DNA of 30,033 nucleotides from Gymnopus androsaceus JB14 (lineage: Eukaryota > Basidiomycota > Agaricomycetes > Agaricales > Omphalotaceae). Location: the NCBI GenBank assembly GCA_009733575.1, contig ML769958.1, positions 1 to 30,033 on the forward strand. The letters run 5' to 3'. Within the stretch, counting starts at the first letter, position 1. Every line of letters starts with the position of its first letter. Below are positions 1 through 13,016 of the stretch, piece after piece. The notes beneath the pieces were generated by a model. The model was given only the letters and a program-made list of their open reading frames with translations, did not search any database and was not told the origin of the DNA. The translations under genes were made by a program, and so were the position numbers.

Positions 1-378
1 GAACAACAGCTAGTGGATGGTCACCAGAGAGTAGACGAGTGAGAGCCTTGCGATGTTGTGCATTTTGTATATCCTTTAAGTACTGGCGAAGCCACATAGT
101 GCGATATTTTGAGCCGCCATTCTCATGTGGTCCTTGACGCAGTTGTAGGAGGTATCAACTCTTTCTAATTCACTTTCAACCCATCGGAGTGCTTCATTAG
201 TAATTATTTTTGTGAAGTCACCCAGCACATCCGAATCAGGTCCTGCACTGAGGAGAATGTCTGCATCTGGTAGGGAGTAGGTAGGACATACTCTAGTGAT
301 ATTTATCTTTAAATCACCAAACCAGGAGCTCTTCCCTTGAGTATGGAGGGAAATGCTTTCATTGAGCGCAGCTCTCAC
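1..378 (-). pseudogene. Non-LTR-retroelement-like reverse transcriptase C-terminal fragment, broken, runs off the window edge
   Basis: On the minus strand one frame (378-76) reads about 100 residues, including SSWFGDLKINI and a segment around EALRWVESELERV. A second frame, reached by a one-base shift near position 125, continues with YRTMWLRQYLKDIQNAQHRK and then ALTRLLSGDHPLAV to the window edge. The pattern of a short basic helix followed by (H)RKALTRLLxxxHPLAV resembles, from memory, the region after the reverse transcriptase/RNase H part of polyproteins in mushroom genomes, just before a zinc-binding tail. No catalytic RT motif lies inside the window, so the family call is an inference. 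The frame change and the lack of an upstream start suggest a dead or partial copy. Confidence 0.4.
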
Positions 379-681
379 ATATGTGTCTGCAGGTCTTTTT
401 AAGAATTGAGCGAATTGATAAGGTAAGATGTGAACGCTTTTTGCAAGGGATGTTCAGTTTAAGCGTCAATAAGACCTTTGGCTTCTTTATGTTGATGCGC
501 GTGGCCCGTCTGGTGCAAGTAATTCTTCCTTCCCTCATAGGCTAGTCGAATGTACCGTAGACATGACCATGACATTATAATATGGGCATACCTCGAATTC
601 ATGTATGTCACTTCGTATCAGGGAGCAGACTTATACTCTACATAACGGAAAGATGGTTCAATAACAGGTTCATGAGCACTA
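379..681. other. Stretch without a recognised gene
   Basis: This interval lies between the retroelement-like fragment and the 3' end of the VIT-vWA gene. Only short unsupported frames are present. It probably contains the 3' flank of the VIT-vWA gene and more degenerate retroelement sequence. No repeat or RNA gene was recognised. Confidence 0.4.
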
Positions 682-4117
<3,436 letters not shown>

Positions 4118-4955
4118 GGATGTTAGTTGAGGGGCCGTGTACCTTCAGGGGCTGTATTTAAGAAGCCGGAAATGACTCTGTCTGAGTCTAAATTCCCACC
4201 TCATATCATACCTCGGGGCCGCCAACAAGAAAGACCAGACTCGTCTCCTAGCCCGGGGAGCAGATCCTACTTAGCAACAAATTTCCCCGTGAATAATTTG
4301 ACAAAAAAAAGAGATAATGAGATGCAAAATGGCTTGAACGAGTGGAAAACAAGTTCGGATTGGATGTTCCAATTGAGATGAGGTATAGCGGGCGATGAAT
4401 GAGAGAGGCGGGTCGAGATTCGTAAAGTGGCTAGCTGAGCCGGAACGAGCGTCTGAAGAGCTGGGGAAAGGACGGTTACGGTTACTACGTTTTCTATCTC
4501 CAAATCTGGCTCCTTCTCTGGGCCTGGTCACTCTACCTCCTCCTCCTACTCCGCTGATGGCGACAACGGTCGAGGAGATGGGAAGGAGATGCCATTAGCC
4601 TCCCCAAAGTCTCACTAGAGAATCTCCGCCGCCGCCTACGAAGGGAAAAGATCGTTGCCGTGTACAAGCGAAAGTACGAGAAACACGAAAGGAGAAGGAG
4701 GGAATGTAGGAGAGGTGAAAGTTCCAAGCCTAATCAATGTCAGAAGATCATATTAAAGAATACATAAATTCAAATAAATTAGTAGGGGATTGAATCGATT
4801 CGTTGTATCACAGCTAGCGCTGCGATGAACTGTGTTTCCCATTCCACTTGCCTAATATCCAATCCAGACATGAAGAACTTCCTCCCGTGATTGTCGAGGA
4901 CCAGTAGGATCACTGAGCAGTGAACTGGTCTTGTTAGCCAGACTGACACGACTCC
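4118..4955. other. Intergenic region between the VIT-vWA gene start and the F-box gene end
   Basis: The side next to the VIT-vWA gene probably holds its promoter and 5' leader, possibly with a short first exon ending near 4140. The pyrimidine-rich and CTCC/CTTCC tracts around 4520-4720 are low-complexity sequence. The F-box 3' end lies on the other side. No further gene was recognised. Confidence 0.4.
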
Positions 4956-6389
4956 CTAAAAAGGGATCTCTATCGTGTCAGCTATTTTCAATCTGGACAC
5001 CGTCAGCTTTCCCGATCCCTCCAAAGAAGAAAATGTTCTCCGGTAAAACTCCCTGTATCCATCAGGGATTGTAAAGTAGTGTTCAGCCTCGATTAGACGG
5101 ATATGCACCATTTCGAGTAGAGAAAACTCGGGCCTTTCGAGTATTGTGTCCAGGACAACCCACTGATCACAAAGATTCTGATGATCAACAGATGTCGCAG
5201 AGAATGCAGAATAGAACATGAAGTTCAAGGTCAGATATCGCAGAGAAAAACTAGTTCCATCTAGGTTTGGGAGAGGTTTGAAGAGTGCTTCGATATGGCG
5301 AATGGATTTTGTGATACGAGTATGTAACGTTAAGCTGTGCAAGTTGGGTGTGTGGTCAAGAAAATCGGCTGGGACAAGAATTAGAGCTTAAAGCAGAACT
5401 TGGAACTTGAGACGCACTAATATGGTAAGGAAAACCATCATATTCTTCCAGCAGCTCCAATTCTCTGAGATTTTTGCCAAGGTACCGCAACATGGCTGAA
5501 GGATCCCAATTCGTAGTAATCGCAGATTTCGAATGTCAAATGGGCATGAGTCTTGTTGAAGCCAAGGAAGAAATATATCGATGCGTGCGAGGTATCCGAA
5601 CCCCAATTGATCAAGCTGTATAGACCGAGGTGCACTGGACTCCTCCATATGTGACTGCAAAATAGAAGACCTATTCCAGCTTGTCCAACTCTCCTTGACA
5701 TGTAACACCTTCAGATGTGTCGCATGGCCCAACAGAGATGCCAACTCGGCGAATGTAGATACGAAAAAATTGGAGAGATAGATTTGAGTCAGCGAAGGAG
5801 CCCTGACTATGCCAGTCAACGCCGACCTTAGTGAAAGGGACAAGTGGCTCCAATCGACGTACGAAAGCTGAACTTTGTTCACCTTTGAGAGACACTGAAC
5901 AATTTGTGCAGCAGCCGCATGCAAAGAACCGACAACTTTTCCGCCCGAGTAATCAACAAAATTATAAAGCTTCAGGGACTGCACATACGATGCTAGACGG
6001 GAGTTTGCAAGCGTTGCATTAATCTTCCGGAAAGACCGGGTGAGCAGCGTGTGCCTCGTTCTCATGCTCCTGGAAGATTCGTATACGCCGACATGGGGAA
6101 ATTCAAGAACAATTTCTTGAAAGATGCCCCGCTGTGCCGGGACAGCCCAGGCTCTTGCAACGAGAGCACAATTGAGAAGAGTAGGAGTATCGTAGTAGAG
6201 GTGGTCAAGGATGCATTGTATAAGTTCATTTGGTAGTTGGATGAATGGATGTGGAGAGGAAGATGTAGCTGAAGATGAAGAGTACAGTTTCGACGTCCAT
6301 TTAATGAGAATCGCCTGGATTCCGCGCCCGAAACGCTTTCTGAAGTTGCGTATCATGGCAGTTGAGAGGAAAAAAAGTTTGACGCCCAT
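4956..6389 (-). CDS. F-box protein with leucine-rich C-terminal region; one apparent frameshift
   Basis: The minus-strand reading starts at 6389 (MGVKLFFLS). It has a basic N-terminus, then an F-box at about residues 48-90 (LPNELIQCILDHLYYDTPTL, then CALVARAW), then leucine-rich sequence typical of basidiomycete F-box substrate adaptors of SCF ubiquitin ligases. Near 5490 the frame changes from LLRIGILQP to the more family-like MLRYLGKNLRELELLEEYDG. A one-base loss would explain this, so the gene is either recently broken or carries an assembly error. A 49-bp GT-AG intron (5369-5417) joins the last segment (DFLDHTPNLHSLTLHTR), which ends with a stop at 4956. Substrate unknown. Confidence 0.6.
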
Positions 6390-6590
6390 TACTAAGACGC
6401 GTCTAATTTCTGGTCAAAGCTGTACATACGGGAGTCTCGATCAGGGGCGGAAAAAGAAAGGGAAGAAGTGTAAGTCTCCCAGAAGCTCTGAAAGGTATTT
6501 TTCAATGACTTCAAGTAGGAGAGGTTAAAGTAAGTCATTAGTCTCCGAGTCATTGTACTACGGCTATTCCCAGGCAGGATAAATGCCTGG

Positions 6591-7211
6591 TATAAGGTCA
6601 TTTTTCACCAAATATTTCGACTTTTGACTGATCCGTTTCGATGGCAATTGAATACATTCAGTTTGTCAACTTCAACTTTATATGTACTGTTTTAGTGCAA
6701 GTCAAGGGCATTGCAACTGTGAGATCTCAGATCATAGAATGTATCTATGTCCCAACAAGTTTGACTTCTGTGGGACCCGGGAAGTAAGTCCTGTACCATT
6801 TCGAGCACTTTGTAAATAGCACTAAGATGTATAAGCGCCCACTTAGCACACAGTGAAATGGCCTTATAGTAATTTCTGACAGCTTTGACCTCTGAAAATA
6901 TGCAAAATCAACCAAGATCTCAAAAATATTTATCACAGAATGTGACATTTTGTATGATTTCAGTCTTGTACTTATGAAGTACTCAAAATGGTACAATCAG
7001 ATTATGCCATGCTCCTCTCTATAGGTTACCAGTTAAACATTATATTGTATGGTTGGTATATGCATGGCCACAAGTAGTAGTATTATTACCCTGAAGTTAA
7101 AGCTAAAGTAATAAAAGTTGAAAGTTGAAGTTGAACATGTGATTTAAAGTTGAAGTTGAAACATGAAGTTGAATTTCAAGTTAAAAATATTTGGCGAAAT
7201 ATGGTGTCATA
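6591..7211. mobile_element. Short TIR element, copy A
   Basis: This is a 621-bp non-coding element. Its ends are inverted around TTTCACCAAATATTTCGACT (left) and the complement of TTCGCCAAATATTTTTAACT (right). Tandem runs of AAGTTGAAGTTGAA lie close to the right end. It is the same sequence, in inverse orientation, as copies B and C. The left end is more diverged (TATAAGG instead of TATGRCA) and no target duplication is visible, so this copy is probably the oldest of the three. Confidence 0.75.
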
Positions 7212-7506
7212 GTCGTAGCCTGGAGCCATACAACTCCCACATTATCGGTGCATTTAATTTGGCTCACTACTTTACAATTTGAGCAAGGGAGAGGAAGCGT
7301 GAGTACACAGGCAGGCTGAACGCAATCAGGGGATTAAGCCACTCGAGCCTTTGGAACCCAGGGTAGACCTGACACTGGATATTTGTATTTTCGTCTGCTA
7401 GAGACTCTGAGCAAAGCAAAGCAAGAGAAAGCTCTAGTCAGTTGAACTTGGACATCTCTCTTTCATTGGCCTATGTGTGTGTGGTATCGTTGCATTGTGT
7501 CATTCG
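7212..7506. other. Spacer between two inverted TIR element copies
   Basis: This is unique-looking sequence between copies A and B with no coding potential that I recognise. Its last six bases (CATTCG, 7501-7506) form the left target duplication of copy B. Confidence 0.5.
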
Positions 7507-7739
7507 TATGACACCATAATTCACCAAATATTCCAGCTTTGACTTGAAATTCAACTTCTTGTTTTAACTTCAACTTTAAATCAAATGTTCAACCCGAACT
7601 TTCAACTTTTTGTTCAACTTCAACTTTTAACTTTTGTTACTTTAGCTTTAACTTCAGGGTAAAAATACTACTACTTGTGGTCATGCATATATCAATTATA
7701 CAATATATTGTTTAACTGGTACCCTATCAAGAGGAGCAT

Positions 7740-8289
7740 CAACCTAGGACACCAGGATTGTTGATAAATGATTACAGTCGTAGGTTTTCAATTATTCTAC
7801 AAATTACTTACAGTTGTAAATACATGTAGCAACAGTGATGTAATATATTTTAATTACATTCATGGCTTCCATGCGCCTGATGGCATAACGGTATTCCTGT
7901 CGGCGTCTCTGACAGGTGAGGTAAGCTGTACCTAGTAGCGGCGAGTGTTCAATCCTCAATGTAAAACATTAATTAGATTGTGTTTTTTTTTTTTTTATTG
8001 CCAAACGTGCTGGGTTAGCGGTTAGGGGTTGAGGTTAGGTAAGGGGCTCCCGCCTATCAAAATAAGCGCAAATGAGGCTTTAGGGTGCCCGCTGACGACT
8101 TCCCGGCCCGGGGGACCCCCCGAGCGCAGCGAGGGAAGGGAGGGAAGCAGAGGCGGGCCCGAAGTTTGCGCGCCGTACTGTATAATGGTATTAATAATTG
8201 ATGGTACTTACAGCTGTAGTAATTTGTAGAATAATACAAAACCTACAATTGTAATTGAATTTGTCAACAAGATCTGTGTCTGGGGCTCA
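7740..8289. mobile_element. Nested TIR element inside copy B, with a Pol III-like core
   Basis: Comparison with copies A and C locates the insertion: GAGCAT is present on both sides (7734-7739 and 8290-8295) as a 6-bp duplication. The arms are inverted repeats of roughly 60 bp (about 7760-7823 and 8200-8268) sharing GTAGGTTTT and ATTATTCTACAAATTACT. The core holds a tRNA-like box pair followed by 14 T residues, then a GC-rich segment at 8040-8180. No protein is encoded. Confidence 0.65.
7881..7996 (+). ncRNA. Possible tRNA-derived SINE head or degenerate tRNA
   Basis: TGGCATAACGG (7881-7891) resembles a tRNA A box and GTGTTCAATCCTC (about 7945-7957) a B box. Between them CCTGTC and GACAGG pair around a nine-base loop like an anticodon arm. 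A run of 14 T (7983-7996) would end Pol III transcription. The acceptor stem is not evident and the box spacing is long, so a functional tRNA is unlikely. Confidence 0.3.
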
Positions 8290-8770
8290 GAGCATAACAT
8301 AATCTGATTGTACCATTTTGAGTACTTCATAAGTACAAGACTGAAATCATACAAAAATGTCACAGTATTTTTGAGATCTTGGTTGATTTTGGATATTTTA
8401 CAAAGGTCAAAGCTGTCAGAAATTACTATATAAGGTCATTTAACCATGCGCTAAGTGGGCGCTTATAAATCTTAATGCCATTTACAAAGTGCTTGAAACA
8501 ATACAGGACTTATTTCATGGGTCCCACAGAAGTCAAACTTGTTGGGAAATAGATACATTTTATGATCTCAAAGTTGGAATGCCCTTGACTTGCACTAGAA
8601 CAGTATACATAAAGTTGAAGTTAGTATACACAAAGTTGAAGTTGACAACTGAATGTATTCAATTGCCATCAAAATGAATCAGTCAGACATCGAAATATTT
8701 GGTGAAAAATACCGTCATACATTCGCAATGTATACTTATTCTACTATTGTAAACCTTCCTTACTTCGTTC

Positions 8771-10240
8771 CTAGGCCTTGTTGGGAATACACAGAACCTG
8801 TAAAATAAATGATCAGCAACAGCAGTTTAACCAGCTTAGTGTAATATTTACCTCGTCAACTTGCAAGTTGTTGCAAAGGGGATCGATTTCGGAGTTGGCA
8901 GCCTCCAATTCGGCAGTAGTGATGCCAAACTGGTTGGCAATCGAAATGCAGACATCACCAGATTTGATGGTATATTGTGCACTGCAGGTTGCTGCGGGGA
9001 TGCAAAGAACTTTGCCTACGGTAAGGTTATCACAGTTCGCGTCCACAGTCTGAATAAAGATTTGAGCGCTCTAGCTGGACTAGGAAAACCAATGCTCTTA
9101 CGGGATTTGCAGTCAGCAAAGCAGCGTATGTTGTGCCGAACTCTGCGGCAATAGTCTGGCAGTTATCGCCAGAAATAATGGTATGCTGAGCAGAGCACCC
9201 TTGAGGAGGGAAAGGGATACAGAGCTTCTGCCCCACGAAAAGGTTATCACAGTTCGCATTCACGGCCTGCATTCATGAATTTAGCTGTTTTAGCTGTAGA
9301 GACAATTTAAAAAAACTCTTACCAGATTTGCAGCGAGCAACAAGTATGGCATCATATTTCACCAAATATTCCGACTTTAACTTGAAATTCAGCTTTGTGT
9401 TTTAACTTCAACTTTAAATCACATGTTCAACTCAAACTTTCAACTTTTGTGACTTTACCTTTAACTTCAGGGTAATAATACTACTACTTTTGGCCATGCA
9501 TATATTAACCATACAATATATTGTTTAACTGGTAACCTATCGAGAGGAGCATGGGACAATCTGATTGTACCATTTTGAGTACTTTGTAAGTACAAGACTG
9601 AAATCATCCAAAATGTCACATTCTGTGATAAGTATCTTTGAGATCTAGGTGGATTTTGGGTATTTTCAGAGGTCAAAGCTGTCAGGAATTACTATGTAAG
9701 GTCATTTAACCATGCATTAAGTGGGTGCTTATAAATCTTAATGCCATTTACCAAGTGCTTGAAATGGTACAGAACTTACTTCCTGGATCCCACAGAAGTC
9801 AAACTTGTTGGGACATAGATACATTTTATGATCTCAAAGTTGGAATGCCCTTGACTTGCACTAGAACAGTATACATAAAGTTGAAGTTGATGAACTGAAT
9901 GTATTCAATTGCCATCAAAACAAAACAGTCAAAAGTCGGAATATTTGGTGAATTCTGATGCCATAGACAAGGCATCTGATACCTGGAATTGAAGAAAGTT
10001 AACAATGCAGCTGGTTACTTGAGCAAGAAACCTGCGTTAAACTTTGCTGCGATTGGAACACAGGCATCTCCAGAAACCACAGTATAGTTTGCCTGACAAC
10101 TACTCTGAGTGAGGACATGGGCACCTAAAACAAAATACATATATAAGTTGGCCTCAGATGAGTATTGATAGACTGAGGGTCATACCCATGATAGCACTAA
10201 GGGCAGTGACCAAGGCGAACAAAGAAGAACGAGCAAACAT
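8771..10240 (-). pseudogene. Secreted LysM-domain protein gene interrupted by a TIR element
   Basis: The start at 10,240 gives a signal peptide (MFARSSLFALVTALSAIMG), followed by a 61-bp intron (10,125-10,185). Three LysM modules follow, recognised by CxAxYTxxSGDxC and CDNLxVGxxLCIP: CQANYTVVSGDACVPIA, CSAQHTIISGDNCQTIAAEF and CSAQYTIKSGDVCISIANQF. The protein ends VLCIPNKA at the stop 8771-8773. LysM proteins bind chitin or N-acetylglucosamine oligomers; secreted LysM-only proteins in fungi often shield chitin or modify host perception. The first module is split inside its coding exon by the 621-bp element C (9345-9965). Unless that element is removed by splicing, the protein is truncated. 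The intron beside the insertion is hard to place; a GC-type donor after AAKFN gives the best LysM match. Confidence 0.7.
9345..9965. mobile_element. Short TIR element, copy C, inserted in the LysM gene
   Basis: The terminal inverted repeats of about 34 bp are nearly perfect: TATGGCATCATATTTCACC and the complement of TATGGCATCAGAATTCACC, both continuing AAATATTCCGACTTT. The flanks AACAAG (9339-9344) and GACAAG (9966-9971) are a 5-of-6 target duplication. The interior is collinear with copy B and is non-coding. This is the best preserved copy and gives the family length of about 620 bp. Confidence 0.85.
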
Positions 10241-11310
10241 GGTGGAAGAGAAGGCGGAGAAGCGAGAAAGTAGGAGATGTGTAGGGTAAGAGAAGAAAAC
10301 CTTCAATGACCTAGGGAAATACTACATGACAGTTGGCTCTTTATAGCTTTCGAGCGACAAGCACTGTCTGGTTGCTGTAACATTGTATGAGATTCCGGTG
10401 ATCAATGGGCATATTTTGCTGTCGTGACCGATTGCACTGAGTCAAGGCAGTCTTGAGATGCCGCAAATTGAGTCAGAGAGAACAACTGTGACATTTGGGA
10501 GCAGGATCATTTTCCAACTAGATGAATACAAAGATGCGTACCATCTTGTTTTTGACAAATAACTTCTTTGAGCTGCAGAATGCTGGCAGCATTTCGCATT
10601 CTGTAGATTGTCCAAAAGGACTAATGATGATGGTTCAATAGTTATCCACATACCAATAGTCCTTTGAAATCCACTCTCGCTTCACAATACCATATTCAAT
10701 ATGCACCAAGACTTGTCAACTGATGCGTTTTGCATCAATCATCACATCAACTGCATGGATTCAAATATGATTGCTTGTTCCAGCATATTATTGTAGAGGC
10801 CTGAATGGAAATAGTTCAGATGAAATTTCATGAGTCAAAGTAGTGCCAAGTATTTGACCTCCAGGACCAGCAAGCCCGAAGCAGGTTATAATAATGGTCA
10901 TTTTGATCTGGGTACATTTGTCAATGTTGCATTACCCATCCCCAGTAATTTGGCGGTCTAGATTGTAGCAGTCATGAGTTGGTATTTGTGCATTGCGCTA
11001 CCAGCTACTCTACTGGTTAAGACAATGTTAAGCCAAGTTAGTGAGCACCATAATCCGAAAGATTGATTTAGAAATTAGCAAAACTGGAAGAAAGAACTCA
11101 GTAATTCCAGATTCCTCCAACTCTTGTTAGTTATAGGCTCACTGTATGTATGGATATCAGTTATAGACAGGCAAATCACATCTGATGCGAGGCTCTTACG
11201 GTATGATTTTAAAGATTTATCGGACTCTGCAAAGCGTTAGCCAGAAGAAAAGGCACCTAACAGTGCTGGCTCGGAATTACTAAGAGCTACCTCAATAACA
11301 GGCGGAACTA
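10241..11310. other. Promoter side of the LysM gene and gene-free sequence
   Basis: A TATA-like TTTATAGC around 10,340 (read on the plus strand) lies about 100 bases upstream of the LysM start and could be its core promoter. The rest, to the left end of the next element, has only short unsupported frames and no repeat that I could pair. Confidence 0.35.
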
Positions 11311-12315
11311 CATCAGCAAAACCTGTATCATACGTGTTATGATGTGGGCAGTGCTTGAGCAAACTGTCCAGAGCTCCCAGTGCTCCAGCGTCCCAGCACC
11401 CAGATGGAACGGCCAATGCTGGAGGGGGCGCTTATAATGCTGGCAAGCGCTGTGCGGCACTGTCCAGTCAGACACTGGAGTCATGCTGTTATCTATCCAG
11501 CGATAGGCCGGTGGCAGTCCATATATATTTACGTACTTATACTGAGCCTGGTATCACCTTTAGGCAATATAATTCCCTTGTCACAATTCTGAGCTATGGT
11601 GGATGTTAATGCAAGGCATGGAGCAAAAGCAAATCCATCTTTTACTTGTTATAATCTCACATTTCCGATGATTTTTTACTTAACAAGTATTGGGACAAAG
11701 AAATGTTCTATGCATTCAAGAAAAGCAACCCTTGTTCATACAAGTAGGGATCTGCACCATAACCGTATAATGTGGGTATACGGTACAGGTCATACAGGTA
11801 GCTGTAGCCATCCCATAAGGCGCCCAAAAGTGCCCGTATACGGTACAGCTTCTATATGGCTCCTCAGGTATTGAGCGGCAGATGGTTTTGACCACCCTAG
11901 TGAGCTTAATTTGGCATGAAATGGCTGTAAAATAATTGATTTAAAAAACGGCCTGCCTCAGTGGCCTAGACAACATGCCGTATACGGCTCTTATGGGTGC
12001 TGTAAGTTGTCCTGTATACTGTCCTGTAAGCCCTCAAAAAGGGCCTGTAAGTGCCTGTAATTTACATGGTGCAGATCCCTACATACAATTAATAATGGTA
12101 GTTTACTGTCCTTTTATTACCAGTCCAAGTTGGGTTTTGAGAGTTAAAAGTACCAGCAGTAGCAGTGCTGGCCAGTGTCAAAGCATCTCTTGCCAATGCT
12201 GGCCAGTATCAAAGCATCTCTTGCCAGCACTTTCCAGCGCTGGAAGCACTGGGAAATTTATAGATGCTCTGGCAGTGCTGTGGGAGAAAAATCCCAAAAT
12301 ACAGGTTTGCTGATG
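11311..12315. mobile_element. 1-kb non-autonomous TIR element, related to the large composite element
   Basis: The left end CATCAGCAAAACCTGT is inverted at 12,301-12,315 (ACAGGTTTGCTGATG, one base shorter). Both subterminal zones are rich in GCTGG/CCAGC units (about 11,365-11,480 and 12,155-12,285), the layout of DNA transposons with subterminal transposase sites. No long target duplication is visible. The same terminal 15-mer recurs at 12,875, 28,384 and 28,954. The element is itself interrupted by the hAT-type miniature element at 11,745-12,081. Confidence 0.6.
11745..12081. mobile_element. hAT-type miniature element (MITE), 337 bp
   Basis: Perfect 16-bp terminal inverted repeats TAGGGATCTGCACCAT are flanked by CATACAAG (11,737-11,744) and CATACAAT (12,082-12,089), an 8-bp duplication with one mismatch, which is the hAT signature. 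Internally, GTATACGGTACAG and GCCTGTAAG-type units repeat. The element is non-coding. Confidence 0.8.
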
Positions 12316-12874
12316 GGATCTTTATTGAACGTGCCTTATATTTCCGGAATAGCAAGCATTTCTATCAAGATTCTGGAAATAAGAGATGTATGTCTTGGAT
12401 ACAGTATTCTGTGGATTTCAACTGTTTAGCATGGACTAGCAAATCCAAACCAATGGAGAGTTATGTTTCTGGCTTATCGATACTGCCGCCACACGCTCCT
12501 CTGCATTGATCAAGGTGTTCAAGGAGCTGAAACAGGAAGGTGAACGTTGGCTCGACAGTCTCAAGCTTGATCTAGAAAAATATGAAAAGCGAGTTGCTCT
12601 TTGTCTCTTGGGTTGTGTCTAATGGTCAACCTAGACTTCTCATTGACATTCATCATGGGCTTCAAGATATTGCATGCAACGGATGCTTCTCTATGAAGTC
12701 AGTTCTCATCATTTAATGTACATTTTGATCAAAATATGATGATTCTACTTGAGCACGTATTTTTACTGTGTGTGTACATGATCGTGATCGTGCTCCTCTT
12801 GCATACATTGTGTCTAGAAATATCTACTTCATTCTCACTTGAGGCCATTGGATCTGGCACATGTCCCTACGCTA
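12316..12874 (+). other. Gene-poor stretch with a short orphan coding fragment
   Basis: Around 12,483-12,620 one plus frame reads a charged, helical segment (ELKQEGERWLDSLKLDLEKY) ending in KRVALCLLGCV and a stop. It has no start codon or partner exon that I can identify. It may be a remnant of a gene cut by the element whose end lies at 12,875. The rest shows nothing recognisable. Confidence 0.3.
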
Positions 12875-12898
12875 CATCAGCAGAACCTGGGCATGCTG

Positions 12899-13016
12899 TG
12901 GAGAACTGTGGAGTTCTCCACAACACTCATAGCACTCATAGAGCCCATAGCAAGGGTACCCTTTGTGGAGAACTATGGACTGCTATGGGCTGCTATGGGT
13001 TGCTATGGATTGCTCA
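12899..13016. repeat. Left subterminal inverted array (CATAG / CTATG units)
   Basis: CATAG units (ACTCATAGCACTCATAGAG, CCCATAGC) are followed by their complements CTATGGACTGC, TATGGGCTGC, TATGGGTTGC and TATGGATTGC. TGGAGAACT/AGTTCTCCA arms lie around them. The array can fold as one long imperfect hairpin and probably holds transposase binding sites. Confidence 0.6.

Larger units (their letters stand above)
7507..8719. mobile_element. Short TIR element, copy B, split by a nested insertion
   Basis: The ends are TATGACACCATAATTCACC on the left and the complement of TATGACGGTATTTTTCACC on the right. They are flanked by perfect 6-bp direct repeats CATTCG at 7501-7506 and 8720-8725. The internal sequence matches copies A and C except for about 550 bp (7740-8289) inserted after GAGCAT. 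Without the insertion the copy would be about 660 bp. It is non-coding, so it must depend on a transposase made elsewhere. Confidence 0.8.

Noticed and set aside
4267..4727. Overlapping short frames in the VIT-vWA upstream region
   Set aside because: Composition is Ser/Arg/Leu-rich low complexity on both strands with no conserved pattern; treated as promoter and leader.
8029..8239. Pro/Gly/Arg-rich frames in the GC-rich block
   Set aside because: They arise from GC-rich repeat sequence within the nested element and overlap on both strands.
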